This document shows, piece by piece, positions 17,400 to 26,063 of a DNA stretch of 64,000 bases. The notes under the pieces are model-generated. The model was not told the origin of the DNA, ran no database searches, and saw nothing but the letters and a program-made list of their open reading frames with translations. Made by a program: the position numbers and the translations under genes. Every line of letters begins with the position of its first letter. The stretch's first letter is position 1. The stretch comes from Actibacterium ureilyticum (lineage in GTDB: Bacteria > Pseudomonadota > Alphaproteobacteria > Rhodobacterales > Rhodobacteraceae): NCBI RefSeq assembly GCF_002285435.1, contig NZ_NSBT01000020.1, positions 62,001-126,000 on the forward strand. Reading direction: 5' to 3'.

Positions 17400-18317
17400 A
17401 TGTTGAAAACGGGAATGGGTCAGGAAACCGCGACGCCCGAGATTTCGGTGATCGTCCCGGTTTATAACGAGGAAGACAGCGTCGGTCCGATGTATCGGGC
17501 GATTACGGGGGCGCTGGATCCCATCGGTCGAAGCTATGAGATGCTGTTCGTCGATGACGGCAGCAAGGACGAATCGGTGCCGCGGCTGAAAAAGATGGCG
17601 GCGCAGGATCCGCGCCTGTCGATTGTCTGCTTTCAGCGCAATTTCGGTCAGACCGCCGCGATGGCGGCCGGGATCGAACATGCGCGCGGCAAATATCTGG
17701 TGACGATGGACGGCGATCTGCAAAACGATCCCGCCGATGTGCCGATGATGCTGGAAAAGCTGGAAACCGGTTACGATCTGGTGGTCGGCTGGCGGATGAA
17801 ACGCCAGGACAAGCTCGTTTCACGCAAGATCCCGTCAAAGATGGCGAACTGGCTGATCGGCAAGGTGACCGGCCTGCCGATCCGCGACAATGGCTGTTCG
17901 CTGAAGGTATACCGGGCCGAGGTGATCAAGCGCGTGCCGCTTTATTCCGACATGCACCGGTTCATCCCGGCGATGGCGATCCCGCTGGGCACCCGTGTGG
18001 CGCAGGTCGGCGTGCGTCACCACGCGCGGCAATTCGGCGAATCCAAATACGGTCTGTCGCGGGTGTTCAAGGTTCTGCTGGACCTGATCGTGATCAAGGG
18101 GCTGCTGCATTTCGCCGACCGTCCCCTGGCCGCGTTCGGGCGGATCGCGCTGATCTCGGCGCTTGTGGCGGTGATCGCGGGCATCTGGCTGCGGGGCGAA
18201 GATTACCAGGTGGTCGCCATGACCATCGCCGGGCTTCTGGGGGCGATGTCGGTTTTCATGCTGCTTTTGGGCATGGTCGCGGCGCTGGCCTTTCACGAGA
18301 ACCATCGCGATGCGTGA
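17400..18317 (+). CDS. DPM1/GtrB-type polyprenyl-phosphate glycosyltransferase
   Basis: A 305-residue GT2 enzyme with a C-terminal pair of membrane helices (residues about 240-298). Active-site motifs are intact: ISVIVPVYNEEDSV, FVDDGSKDES, and VTMDGDLQNDP (DXD). The acceptor segment contains DNGCSLKVYR. Enzymes of this type move a sugar from a nucleotide donor to undecaprenyl phosphate, often to provide a donor for modification outside the cytoplasm. The start is taken as ATG 17400; ATG 17415 is an alternative. A related but degenerate gene follows at 18374. Confidence 0.88.
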   Translation: MLKTGMGQETATPEISVIVPVYNEEDSVGPMYRAITGALDPIGRSYEMLFVDDGSKDESVPRLKKMAAQDPRLSIVCFQRNFGQTAAMAAGIEHARGKYLVTMDGDLQNDPADVPMMLEKLETGYDLVVGWRMKRQDKLVSRKIPSKMANWLIGKVTGLPIRDNGCSLKVYRAEVIKRVPLYSDMHRFIPAMAIPLGTRVAQVGVRHHARQFGESKYGLSRVFKVLLDLIVIKGLLHFADRPLAAFGRIALISALVAVIAGIWLRGEDYQVVAMTIAGLLGAMSVFMLLLGMVAALAFHENHRDA

Positions 18318-18373
18318 TGGGTGGTGCAATTATCTGATTTTAAACAAATCTATTTGTGGTAAGGGTTTTCAAA

Positions 18374-19369
18374 ATGAATATGGCCAAATTTGATATGCCA
18401 GCGGACAAAGCTACAGAAAAACAGATGCTCTCAGCCATTGTCGTCATCGAACAGAATCAGGATCCGACCGCCTTGCTGGGCGGTTATCGCCGGGCGCTGG
18501 ATGCGCTGAACATGGAATACGAGCTGATCGCCGTGACCGACGCGCGCGATGACACGCTGACCGGTCTGATGGACGGTCTTAAGGCCGACTGGCCGCAGCT
18601 GGTCTTTCTGGCCAAGCGCCCCTGGGGCAGCGATGACGCGGCCCTTGCGGCGGCGGCCAAGCGCGTGAACGGCGATCTGGTGCTGACGCTGGCCGGCTGG
18701 CCCGAAATTGCCGAAGGTTCGATTGCCAACATGCTGGACGCGCTTGGCGATCACGACATGGTTGTCGCCACCCGCAGCGACCGGGTCGACACCGCGGCAC
18801 AGGGGCTGCGGACCAAGGTGCTGCAGGGCACGCTGAAAACCCTGTTCGGCCATGTCCACAAGGATGTGTTCTGCCGCGCCCGCCTGATCCGGCGCGAGGT
18901 TCTGGACGATGTCGCCAGCTTTGGCGTGCGTCAGCATTTCATTCCCACCATCGCCGCCGAGCGCGGCTATAGCGTGGTGGAAACCGTGGTCGATCCGGTC
19001 GATGCTCAGGCCGCCGCCGGAACCCGGTTCGTGTTCAAGCCGCTGGGCCATGTGCGCGCGCTGTTCGATGCGGTCGCGCTTTACGTGGTGCTGAAATTCC
19101 TGCGCCGTCCGCTGCGGTTCTTCGGCTCCATCGGTTTGCCGATCTTCCTGGTGGGGGCGCTGGCGACCGCGGTGCTGATCATCGGGCGGCTCTTTGGGGA
19201 TACCGCGCTGGCGGATCGGCCTGCGCTGATCTTCTCGGTCCTGATGGTCGTTCTGGGCGTGCAGATCATCGCGCTGGGGCTGGTGGGCGAGATCATCATC
19301 TTCGCCAATAACCGGCGGATGAAGCAGTACATGGTCCAATCGGTGATCCGCAAGGACCCCGAGGAATGA
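18374..19369 (+). CDS. Degenerate GtrB-like glycosyltransferase homologue
   Basis: A 331-residue protein with the same architecture as the preceding gene: an N-terminal GT-A-like domain and two C-terminal helices (about residues 245-315). The catalytic motifs are eroded. The usual VDDGS is VTDARDDT and the DXD stretch MDGDLQ is replaced by LTLAGWPEI. It may be a non-catalytic partner or membrane anchor for the 17400 product. The ATG at 18374 follows AAGGG at a suitable distance. It overlaps the next gene (SDR epimerase) by 4 bases, so the three form a unit with the acyltransferase after them. Confidence 0.8.
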   Translation: MNMAKFDMPADKATEKQMLSAIVVIEQNQDPTALLGGYRRALDALNMEYELIAVTDARDDTLTGLMDGLKADWPQLVFLAKRPWGSDDAALAAAAKRVNGDLVLTLAGWPEIAEGSIANMLDALGDHDMVVATRSDRVDTAAQGLRTKVLQGTLKTLFGHVHKDVFCRARLIRREVLDDVASFGVRQHFIPTIAAERGYSVVETVVDPVDAQAAAGTRFVFKPLGHVRALFDAVALYVVLKFLRRPLRFFGSIGLPIFLVGALATAVLIIGRLFGDTALADRPALIFSVLMVVLGVQIIALGLVGEIIIFANNRRMKQYMVQSVIRKDPEE

Positions 19370-20403
19370 GCGACCCGATCTTTCTGGTGACGGGGGCCGG
19401 CGGGTTCGTCGGGCGTCATCTGGTGGAACATCTGGCACGGCATGGTGTTCGGGTGCGCGCGATGGTGCGCAACCCCGCGCAGGTGGCCGATCTGGAAACC
19501 ATCGCAGAAGAGGTCGTGATCGCCGATCTGACGCAGCCGGACAGCCTGCGTGCAGCCGCCAAAGGGGTGGCGGGCGTCTATCACATTGCCGCGCTGTTCC
19601 GGCAGGCGGGCGGGGGCGATCAGCTGTTTTTCGACATCAACGCCAAGGGTGTCGAGAACATGCTGGAAGCCGCGATTGCCGAGGGCGTGCCGCGTTTGGT
19701 GCTGTGTTCGACCAATGGCGTCCACAGCCATATCGAAAACCCGCCCGCGGATGAAAACGCGCCGTTCAATCCCACCGATGTCTATCAGGAATCGAAGCTC
19801 GAGGGCGAGAAGATCGCCATGCGCTATTTCGCCGAGGGCCGCATTCGCGGCGCGGTGCTGCGCCCGGCGATGATCTATGGCCCGGGTGACGAGCGCATCG
19901 GCAAGATGTTCCGGATGATCGCAAAGGGGCGGTTTTTCTATATCGGCAAGGGGCAGGCGTTCTGCCACTGGCTGGACGTGCGCGATCTGGCCGAGGCGTT
20001 CCGCCTGGCCATGATCCATGACGAGGTGAATGCCGAGGCGTTCCTGATCGCGGGCCGCGAATACCGCACGTTGAAGGACAGCGCGGACGAGATCGCGCGG
20101 CAACTGGGCGTGCGCAAACCCTGGCTGCACCTGCCAGTGGGGCCGATGATGCTGGCCGCGCGGTTGTGCGAAGCGATCTGCCTGCCGCTGGGGATTGAGC
20201 CGCCGCTGTTTCCCCGCCGGGTGTCGTTCTTTCTGAAACACCGGGCGTTTGACATATCGAAGGCGCAGCGGCTTCTGAATTATCAACCGGCACAGGATTT
20301 CCCCGGCGAGATCGCCGATATCATCGCCGATTTCCGCGCGCGGGGCCTGATGCCCGACCGCGCGGCCGCACAGGATACGACACGGAAGATCCATGAAACT
20401 TGA
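19366..20403 (+). CDS. NAD(P)-dependent epimerase/dehydratase (extended SDR)
   Basis: A 345-residue Rossmann enzyme. The cofactor loop is TGAGGFVGRHLVEH, the catalytic region is LCSTNGVHSH followed by YQESKLEGE (YxxxK), and ALRP-like VLRPAMIYGPGD follows. It probably modifies a nucleotide sugar or, as in related membrane-cluster SDRs, a lipid-linked sugar. The product cannot be named. It is coupled by ATGA to the preceding degenerate glycosyltransferase and overlaps the acyltransferase by 11 bases. Confidence 0.85.
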   Translation: MSDPIFLVTGAGGFVGRHLVEHLARHGVRVRAMVRNPAQVADLETIAEEVVIADLTQPDSLRAAAKGVAGVYHIAALFRQAGGGDQLFFDINAKGVENMLEAAIAEGVPRLVLCSTNGVHSHIENPPADENAPFNPTDVYQESKLEGEKIAMRYFAEGRIRGAVLRPAMIYGPGDERIGKMFRMIAKGRFFYIGKGQAFCHWLDVRDLAEAFRLAMIHDEVNAEAFLIAGREYRTLKDSADEIARQLGVRKPWLHLPVGPMMLAARLCEAICLPLGIEPPLFPRRVSFFLKHRAFDISKAQRLLNYQPAQDFPGEIADIIADFRARGLMPDRAAAQDTTRKIHET

Positions 20404-21436
20404 CGCGCTTCAAACCGGCCGCGCGGTGGCCGCGATCATGGTCGTGCTGTTCCACGCCCATGTCTTCACCGTGCCCGACAGCATTTATCGCGGCACCATC
20501 GACGGGGTCTGGCGCGGCTTCGGCATGGGCTTTGCGGGGGTGGAGTTCTTTTTTGTCCTGTCGGGCTTCATCATGTTCTTTGTCCATCGCGGCGATATCG
20601 GCGTGCCGGTGCGGGCGGGGCGGTTCATCCGCAAGCGTCTGATCCGGATCTATCCGATCTATTGGATCATTCTGGGCGGGTTGGTGTGCATGTATTTCGC
20701 CTTTCCCGGCCGGGGCCCGGAAAACGCCCGCGACCCGCTGGCGCTGGTGACATCGTTTCTGCTGATCCCGACGGCGGGCGATCCGATCATGCGGGTGGCC
20801 TGGACGCTGGAATACGAGATGTTCTTTTACCTGATGTTCACGCTGATGATCCTTGGCGGGCGGCTGGGGCTGGCCGTGTTCGCGATCTGGATGACGCTCA
20901 GCGCGATTGGCACCGTCTGGCCGTTCGAAACGCATCCGCTGTCGTTCGTGTTTTCGTACTACAACCTGCTCTTTCTGTTCGGGATCGGCGCGGCGGCCTT
21001 GTTCCCCCGATTGACGCCGCAACAGGCCTGGGCGGCGCTGGCCGTGGGCGTGGCGGGGTTCTTGCTGGTGGGGCTAACGGATGTCTATCGCGTGGTCGGC
21101 TGGGCGCATTCCTGGCGGACCGTGGCGTTCGGGCTTTTTGCCGCGCTCGCGGTCGCGGGGCTGGCCGCCGGGGTGCTGCGCCCGTGGCGCTGGACGGTCT
21201 TTCTGGGCGATGCGTCCTATTCGATCTATCTGGCGCATCTGCCCGCGATGGGGTTCGCCGCGCTGGCCATCCGCAAGGCCGGTTTGCCCGGTCTGCTGCC
21301 GGTTCCGGCGGTGTTCCTGGTCACGGTATGCTGCGGCGTGCTGGCCGGTGTGATCATCCATCTGCTGATCGAAAAGCCGGTTTTGCGGCTGTTGTCGCAA
21401 CGGGCGCGCCCGCATCCGCATGTCACCGCAGAGTGA
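20393..21436 (+). CDS. Acyltransferase 3 family membrane protein (ExoZ-like)
   Basis: A 347-residue integral membrane protein with about ten hydrophobic helices. The family start is LDALQTGRAVAAIMVVLFHAH, with the conserved histidine, and then FFVLSGFIMFF and RKRLIRIYPIYW. It would O-acetylate (or otherwise acylate) EPS sugars, as ExoZ does in succinoglycan loci. The ATG follows GGAAG. It is the last gene of the 17400-21436 unit; a 243-base noncoding stretch separates it from the co-polymerase gene. Confidence 0.88.
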   Translation: MKLDALQTGRAVAAIMVVLFHAHVFTVPDSIYRGTIDGVWRGFGMGFAGVEFFFVLSGFIMFFVHRGDIGVPVRAGRFIRKRLIRIYPIYWIILGGLVCMYFAFPGRGPENARDPLALVTSFLLIPTAGDPIMRVAWTLEYEMFFYLMFTLMILGGRLGLAVFAIWMTLSAIGTVWPFETHPLSFVFSYYNLLFLFGIGAAALFPRLTPQQAWAALAVGVAGFLLVGLTDVYRVVGWAHSWRTVAFGLFAALAVAGLAAGVLRPWRWTVFLGDASYSIYLAHLPAMGFAALAIRKAGLPGLLPVPAVFLVTVCCGVLAGVIIHLLIEKPVLRLLSQRARPHPHVTAE

Positions 21437-21507
21437 GTCTTGTGAACAAATGACAGCTCTTGGGCGCTTTGTCCTCAGATCGGGGAAAGTGCATCTGACC
21501 GTGTTTC

Positions 21508-21536
21508 GCAACTGCAGAAAAATCCGCTGCATTGCG
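21508..21536 (-). promoter_or_regulatory. Candidate shared EPS operator upstream of the co-polymerase gene
   Basis: This noncoding stretch, read on the minus strand, contains CTGCAGTTGCG and, 9 bases away, CGCAATGCAGC. The core TGCAGTTGC is the same as at 43208, 50141 and 56750, all upstream of other EPS genes. It lies about 170 bases before the gene at 21680. Function is inferred only from recurrence and position. Confidence 0.4.
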
Positions 21537-21679
21537 TGATTTGTGAAGATAACGATACGAAAGCACATGCAAAGGTGCTAAAAAGCTTGCGTTAGAGTGG
21601 TTCGGATGGGGCGGCCGGGCTACACAGAATTACGAGTTCAAGAAACGAATAGTGGTCCCCAAGGGACCAGGGTAGCAGA

Positions 21680-23965
21680 ATGAAAGAACATTCAGGTGGG
21701 GTGTTCCGCCCGGTGAATTCCGACAGAGGTCATCGTGGGCAAGATGCCGGCGGCGATCTTGTTCTGAATCTCAACGAGATCCTGCGCATTCTGCGCCGCG
21801 GATTATGGATCATCGCGGCCTGTGTCTTTGCGGGTGCGCTGTTCGCAACGATCTCGGTCCTGCGGATCACGCCGACCTATTTCGCCACGGCACAGATCGT
21901 TCTGGATCAGCAGAACGTCGCGGATGACACGCTGGGCAACCTGTTTCAGGGGCTGAACCTGGACAACCAGAAGATCGCCAGCGAAATCGCGGTGATGCAG
22001 TCGGGCCGGGTTCTAAGCCGCGTGGCCGAAACGCTGAAGCTGGAAACCCTGCCGGAATTCAACGCCGATCTGCGCCCGCCCGCGCCCGAACCGTCCCTGC
22101 TGAGCAAGGCGGTGACGGGGATGAAGAACATCGTCAAGGCGATCCTGGGCGGGTCGCCCGACCCGGTCGTCGCGACCCCGTCGGCGGGGGATGGAACGGT
22201 TTCGCCCATCGATGTCGCCGCCTCGGCCGAGGCGGTCAGCCTGGGTGAACAGGCCGATTATGTGGGCCAGCTGGGCGGCGCCCTGCGCGCGCGCCAGGTC
22301 GGCAGCAGCTTTCTGGTGAATGTCAGCTATATCTCGACCAACCCCAAGATCGCCGCCGCCGTGGCCAATACGGTGGCCGATGAATATATCTCGTTCCAGC
22401 TGGAACAGAAACTGGCCGCCAGCGACCGCCTGACCGAAGGCCTGAACGCCCGCATCGACGAGATGCGCAAGCAGCTTGAGGCATCCGAGCAGAAGGCCAT
22501 CGATTTCCGCAACCGGATGCTGGACGCGGAATCGGGCGGGTCCGAGCGGCTGGAACAACAGATCCGCGAGCTGTCCAGCCGCCTGGTCAATGCCAGCGCC
22601 GAACATGCCGAGCTGAAGGCCGAGCTGAACCAGATCGATGCCATGGTCGCCGAAAACGGCGTGTCGGCCGCCGCCGGTGTTCTGGAATCCGACCTGATCC
22701 AGAAGCTCCAAAACGAGCTTTCGTCGCTGAAACAGCGCGAGGTCGAGGTGCGCGAACGGTTTGGCGAAACCAGCCCGCGCACGATTTCGATGCGCGAACA
22801 GATCACACTGACCCAGGGCACGATCGAACGCGAGATCTCGCGCCTGCGCGGCGATCTGCTGAACCAGACCGCCGTGGCGCGCGCCCGCGAAAGCAGCCTG
22901 CGCGAACAGTTGCTGTCGATGGAGCAGCGCTATCTGAAGCTGCAGAAACAGCAGATCGACCTGTCGCAGCTGGAGCGCGAGGCCGAAGTGCGCCGCGCGG
23001 CGTATGAGAACATCCTGAAGACCGTGACCGAGACCAGCGATGTCAATTCGCTGCTGGAAGCGGACGCGCGGGTCGTGACCTATGCCAGCCCGCCCAAATC
23101 GCCCGCCGCGCCGCGCAAGAAGCTGTCGGTCGCGCTGGGCATCGTGGGTGGCGGGTTCCTGGGCCTGTGCATCGTGTTCCTGCGCAGCTTCCTGGACAAG
23201 ACGGTGTCGACGCCCGAGCAATTGCGGCGGGTTCTGGGTGGTGTGCCGGTTGTGGCCTCTCTGCCGATGGCGCGGGCCAATCTGCGCCGTGACAACCCGC
23301 TGAAATTCGTGTCGGCGCATCCCGGCTCTCATCTGATGGAGGCGGTGCGCACGCTGCGGAACTATCTGATCCTGAAGCCGTCGAACAAGGGGCACACGAT
23401 CGCGGTGATTTCGTCCGTCCCGTCCGAGGGCAAGACATCGACCAGCCTGTTGCTGGCGAAATCGGTGGTGCAGATGGGCATGTCCTGTGTCGTGGTCGAT
23501 ACCGACATGCGCAAGGGGGGCCTGGCCGAATTCCTGGCGGTACCGCCCAAGCCGGACCTGTTCGATCTGCTGTTCGAAAACGCCACGTTGCAGGATGTGC
23601 TGCGCCGCGATCCGCTGACGGGGGCGCATGTCATCACGTCCAAACCCGGCGCGTCGGACCCTGCCAGCCTGCTTTATTCGCGCAACATGACGTCGATCAT
23701 CAAGCAGCTGGAAAATCAGTTCGACCTGGTGATCCTGGATACCGCGCCGCTGTTGCCGGTGTCGGATGCGCTGGCCTTGGTCAAACAGGCGGACGAGGTC
23801 GTTCTGGCCGTGCGCTGGCGCAGCACGCCCAGCGACAAGATCGGCCAGTGCATGTCGGCGCTGGAAGAGGTCGGGATCACGCCCACCTGCGCGGTGCTGA
23901 CACTGGCCGATGCGCGCCAGATCCCCACCTATGACTACTACAACAATCCCAAGAAGAAGGTCTGA
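21680..23965 (+). CDS. Wzz/BY-kinase polysaccharide co-polymerase (ExoP type)
   Basis: A 761-residue inner-membrane protein controlling EPS chain length and export. Domains in order: N-terminal cytoplasmic lead, Wzz domain with first helix (ILRRGLWIIAACVFAGALF, near residue 40), long periplasmic coiled coil (about 240-450), a GNVR-like segment, second helix (LGIVGGGFLGLCIVFL), and a cytoplasmic tyrosine-kinase-like domain. That domain has Walker A SVPSEGKTSTS (about 577), Walker A' VVVDTDMRKG (about 605) and Walker B VILDTAP. The C-terminal tyrosine cluster is short (YDYYNNPKKKV). It works with the ExoF-type protein (14850) and the ExoQ-type polymerase (30572). Confidence 0.92.
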   Translation: MKEHSGGVFRPVNSDRGHRGQDAGGDLVLNLNEILRILRRGLWIIAACVFAGALFATISVLRITPTYFATAQIVLDQQNVADDTLGNLFQGLNLDNQKIASEIAVMQSGRVLSRVAETLKLETLPEFNADLRPPAPEPSLLSKAVTGMKNIVKAILGGSPDPVVATPSAGDGTVSPIDVAASAEAVSLGEQADYVGQLGGALRARQVGSSFLVNVSYISTNPKIAAAVANTVADEYISFQLEQKLAASDRLTEGLNARIDEMRKQLEASEQKAIDFRNRMLDAESGGSERLEQQIRELSSRLVNASAEHAELKAELNQIDAMVAENGVSAAAGVLESDLIQKLQNELSSLKQREVEVRERFGETSPRTISMREQITLTQGTIEREISRLRGDLLNQTAVARARESSLREQLLSMEQRYLKLQKQQIDLSQLEREAEVRRAAYENILKTVTETSDVNSLLEADARVVTYASPPKSPAAPRKKLSVALGIVGGGFLGLCIVFLRSFLDKTVSTPEQLRRVLGGVPVVASLPMARANLRRDNPLKFVSAHPGSHLMEAVRTLRNYLILKPSNKGHTIAVISSVPSEGKTSTSLLLAKSVVQMGMSCVVVDTDMRKGGLAEFLAVPPKPDLFDLLFENATLQDVLRRDPLTGAHVITSKPGASDPASLLYSRNMTSIIKQLENQFDLVILDTAPLLPVSDALALVKQADEVVLAVRWRSTPSDKIGQCMSALEEVGITPTCAVLTLADARQIPTYDYYNNPKKKV

Positions 23966-23968
23966 GCC

Positions 23969-24868
23969 TTACTGGCCATAGATCTGCGGCTGCCTGAGCG
24001 ACAGGCAGCCCGCACAGACCCCCAGATGCAGCGCCCCGCGCAGCGCCCAGAACCGGCGCTTGGGCGGGCTGAGGGCGAAAGCCGCCGTCGCCAGGCCGCA
24101 GATCGCCGCCTTGCCCGCCGCGCTCAGAAACAGCCTGATCCGGTCGGACCGACCCGGCGCCGATGCGGCATAGCTTTGGCCCATGCGGAACTTGCGCCGC
24201 AGCAGCCACCCCAGCGTCAGACGCTTGGGCGCGACGGGTTCGGTCACGATGGCGTTCATTTCCAGCTCGAACCGGGCGCCCATCTGGCCCAGCCGAAAGA
24301 AGAATTCGGTATCCTCGCCCCCCGATTGCCCCCGCGCCAGATCGAACCGCGCATCGCGCCACGGCACATCGCCCCAGCGCAGCATCGCGTTGCAGGTGTG
24401 GCCGGTCTGGACTACGCCGCCCCGGCGTTCGGGGATGTTGGAATGATGGTCCTGTTGGCGCATCCAGTCGGGCGCGTCGGGTCCGTATTCTGCGATCGCC
24501 GGGCCAAAGACGCCGTCCGCGCCGCTGCTTTCGGCAGTCCGCAGCAGGGTCGCCAGCCAGTCCGGCGCGGCCATCTCGTCATCGTCGATAAAGGCCACCC
24601 AGTCCCCGGTGGCGTGATCCAAACAGGCATTGCGCGCGATCGAGATATTGCGTGCGGGCGCATGTACATAGTGCACCGGACAGGACATCTGGTGCGACTC
24701 GACCCGCTGTTTCGCGCTGGGGGTGTCGTCATTGTCGGCCACGATGACACGCATCGTCACGCCCTCGGGCAGGATCTGTTGGTCCAGCGATGTTAGGGAT
24801 TGCGTGACCTCGACACGGCGAAAGGTGCACATCAGAACATCGATATGACGGGCGGGCCGGTCGGTCAT
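23969..24868 (-). CDS. Family 2 glycosyltransferase (ExoM-like)
   Basis: A 299-residue GT-A enzyme starting MTDRPARHIDVLMCTFRR. Motifs are VIVADNDDT, VAFIDDDEMA (DXD) and a C-terminal GGEDTEFFFRL acceptor/base segment, with hydrophobic residues near the C-terminus. The pattern fits ExoM-type beta-glucosyltransferases of succinoglycan clusters. Its ATG overlaps the stop of the ExoA-like gene upstream (ATGA), so the two form one unit. The long in-frame extension to 24961 lies within that gene and is rejected. It is convergent with the co-polymerase gene, 3 bases apart. Confidence 0.87.
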   Translation of the reverse strand: MTDRPARHIDVLMCTFRRVEVTQSLTSLDQQILPEGVTMRVIVADNDDTPSAKQRVESHQMSCPVHYVHAPARNISIARNACLDHATGDWVAFIDDDEMAAPDWLATLLRTAESSGADGVFGPAIAEYGPDAPDWMRQQDHHSNIPERRGGVVQTGHTCNAMLRWGDVPWRDARFDLARGQSGGEDTEFFFRLGQMGARFELEMNAIVTEPVAPKRLTLGWLLRRKFRMGQSYAASAPGRSDRIRLFLSAAGKAAICGLATAAFALSPPKRRFWALRGALHLGVCAGCLSLRQPQIYGQ

Positions 24869-25914
24869 CGTGTCACCATCTGTTTGAGCATCGTCTGGAG
24901 GAAACCGAAACCCCAGGCGTTGTGCATCGCGGCCAGGGCCGGACCCGCCCACAGGCCACATGGACCGATCCGCCGCACGGCCAATCCCGATACCAGCGCC
25001 AGCACCGCGATATAGCCCAGCGGTGCCACCAGCGCCCAGGGCCAGACCAGCGCCAGTGGGATCGCCAGCGCCAGAACCGCGAAGTTGATGGCCGGGATCA
25101 GCTGCCGCAGGCGCGGACGCATCCGGTGCTTGGCCACGTTGCGCGCGCGGCCCCGGCCATAGTTCAGGTATTGCCGCGCCAGCGCGCGCAGGGTGGGGCG
25201 CATGGTGTAATCCAGCCGGATATCCGATTCCAGCCAGACCCGCCCGCCCGCCAGGCCCAGACGGTGATCGTATTCGGCATCCTCATTATGGCTGAAACTT
25301 TCGTCATAGCCACCGATGCGCCGATACCAGTCCAGGCGAAACCCGGCATGGTGCCCATGATCGACCCAATGGGATTTCTGACCGCCCCGGTGCGCCGATC
25401 CGCCTGAACCCAGCGGCGTGTCCACAACCCAGGCCGCCGCGCGCTGGAAACAACCGGCGCCGCGCGCGTCCATCGGCGTGGCGAGCGAGGCCGCATCCGG
25501 GCGCGCGATCAACGCGTTCGCGACGTTCTGCACATAGCCCGGCGGATAGAGCGCATGCGCATCGCAGCGCACCAGGATCTGATGCGCGGGCGTGGACGCG
25601 CTGTCGACCACGCGGTTGATGCCCGCCGATTGCAGGCGCAGGGGGTTGTCGATCAGCATCAGGTTGGGATAGCGCGCGCGCAGGTCGGTCACGATCTGGC
25701 GGGTTGCGTCGTGGCTGCCGCCATCGGCCACCACCACGCGCACCTGGCCCATCCAGGGGTCGTCCCCGATCAGCGATTGCAGGCAGGCTTCAATCGCGCC
25801 GGCCTCGTTCAGGGCGGGTACGGCCACCAGCACCTGTTCGGGCGCGATGCCGGCGGTTGTGCCGGAAGAGGGCAATCGTTCAGAACGCACTGGAATCAAT
25901 CCGGTTTTCGTCAA
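24865..25914 (-). CDS. Family 2 glycosyltransferase (ExoA-like)
   Basis: A 349-residue GT2 enzyme with two or three C-terminal membrane segments (about residues 270-335). Motifs are VLVAVPALNEAGAI, VVVADGGSHDAT, VRCDAHALYPP (DXD-type) and HNEDAEYDHRL. The order and the short C-terminal membrane part match ExoA, which adds the first glucose in succinoglycan synthesis. The start is a TTG at 25914 with AAGGTG 8-9 bases upstream; no ATG is available at the family N-terminus. It is the promoter-proximal gene of a two-gene unit with the ExoM-like gene. Confidence 0.87.
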   Translation of the reverse strand: MTKTGLIPVRSERLPSSGTTAGIAPEQVLVAVPALNEAGAIEACLQSLIGDDPWMGQVRVVVADGGSHDATRQIVTDLRARYPNLMLIDNPLRLQSAGINRVVDSASTPAHQILVRCDAHALYPPGYVQNVANALIARPDAASLATPMDARGAGCFQRAAAWVVDTPLGSGGSAHRGGQKSHWVDHGHHAGFRLDWYRRIGGYDESFSHNEDAEYDHRLGLAGGRVWLESDIRLDYTMRPTLRALARQYLNYGRGRARNVAKHRMRPRLRQLIPAINFAVLALAIPLALVWPWALVAPLGYIAVLALVSGLAVRRIGPCGLWAGPALAAMHNAWGFGFLQTMLKQMVTR

Positions 25915-26008
25915 TCCGCCGTCACCTTAGCGGGATCGGCGCGGGCCGTATATCAAGGGCGACATAACCGTCGGGCGGTGTGTCCCCGTTACCATCCCCC
26001 GCGCCCAA

Positions 26009-26040
26009 GAAAAAACCACCGCCTGCTGGACAGGCGGTGG
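26009..26040 (-). terminator. Factor-independent terminator after the G8/RTX gene
   Basis: A perfect 10-base-pair inverted repeat, CCACCGCCTG and CAGGCGGTGG, with a 5-base loop at 26016-26040. On the minus strand it is followed by a run of six T. It lies 24 bases past the stop of the gene ending at 26064, and so ends that transcript. Confidence 0.9.
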
Positions 26041-26063
26041 TCAGAGTTCGGGTCAGAGGTGCA

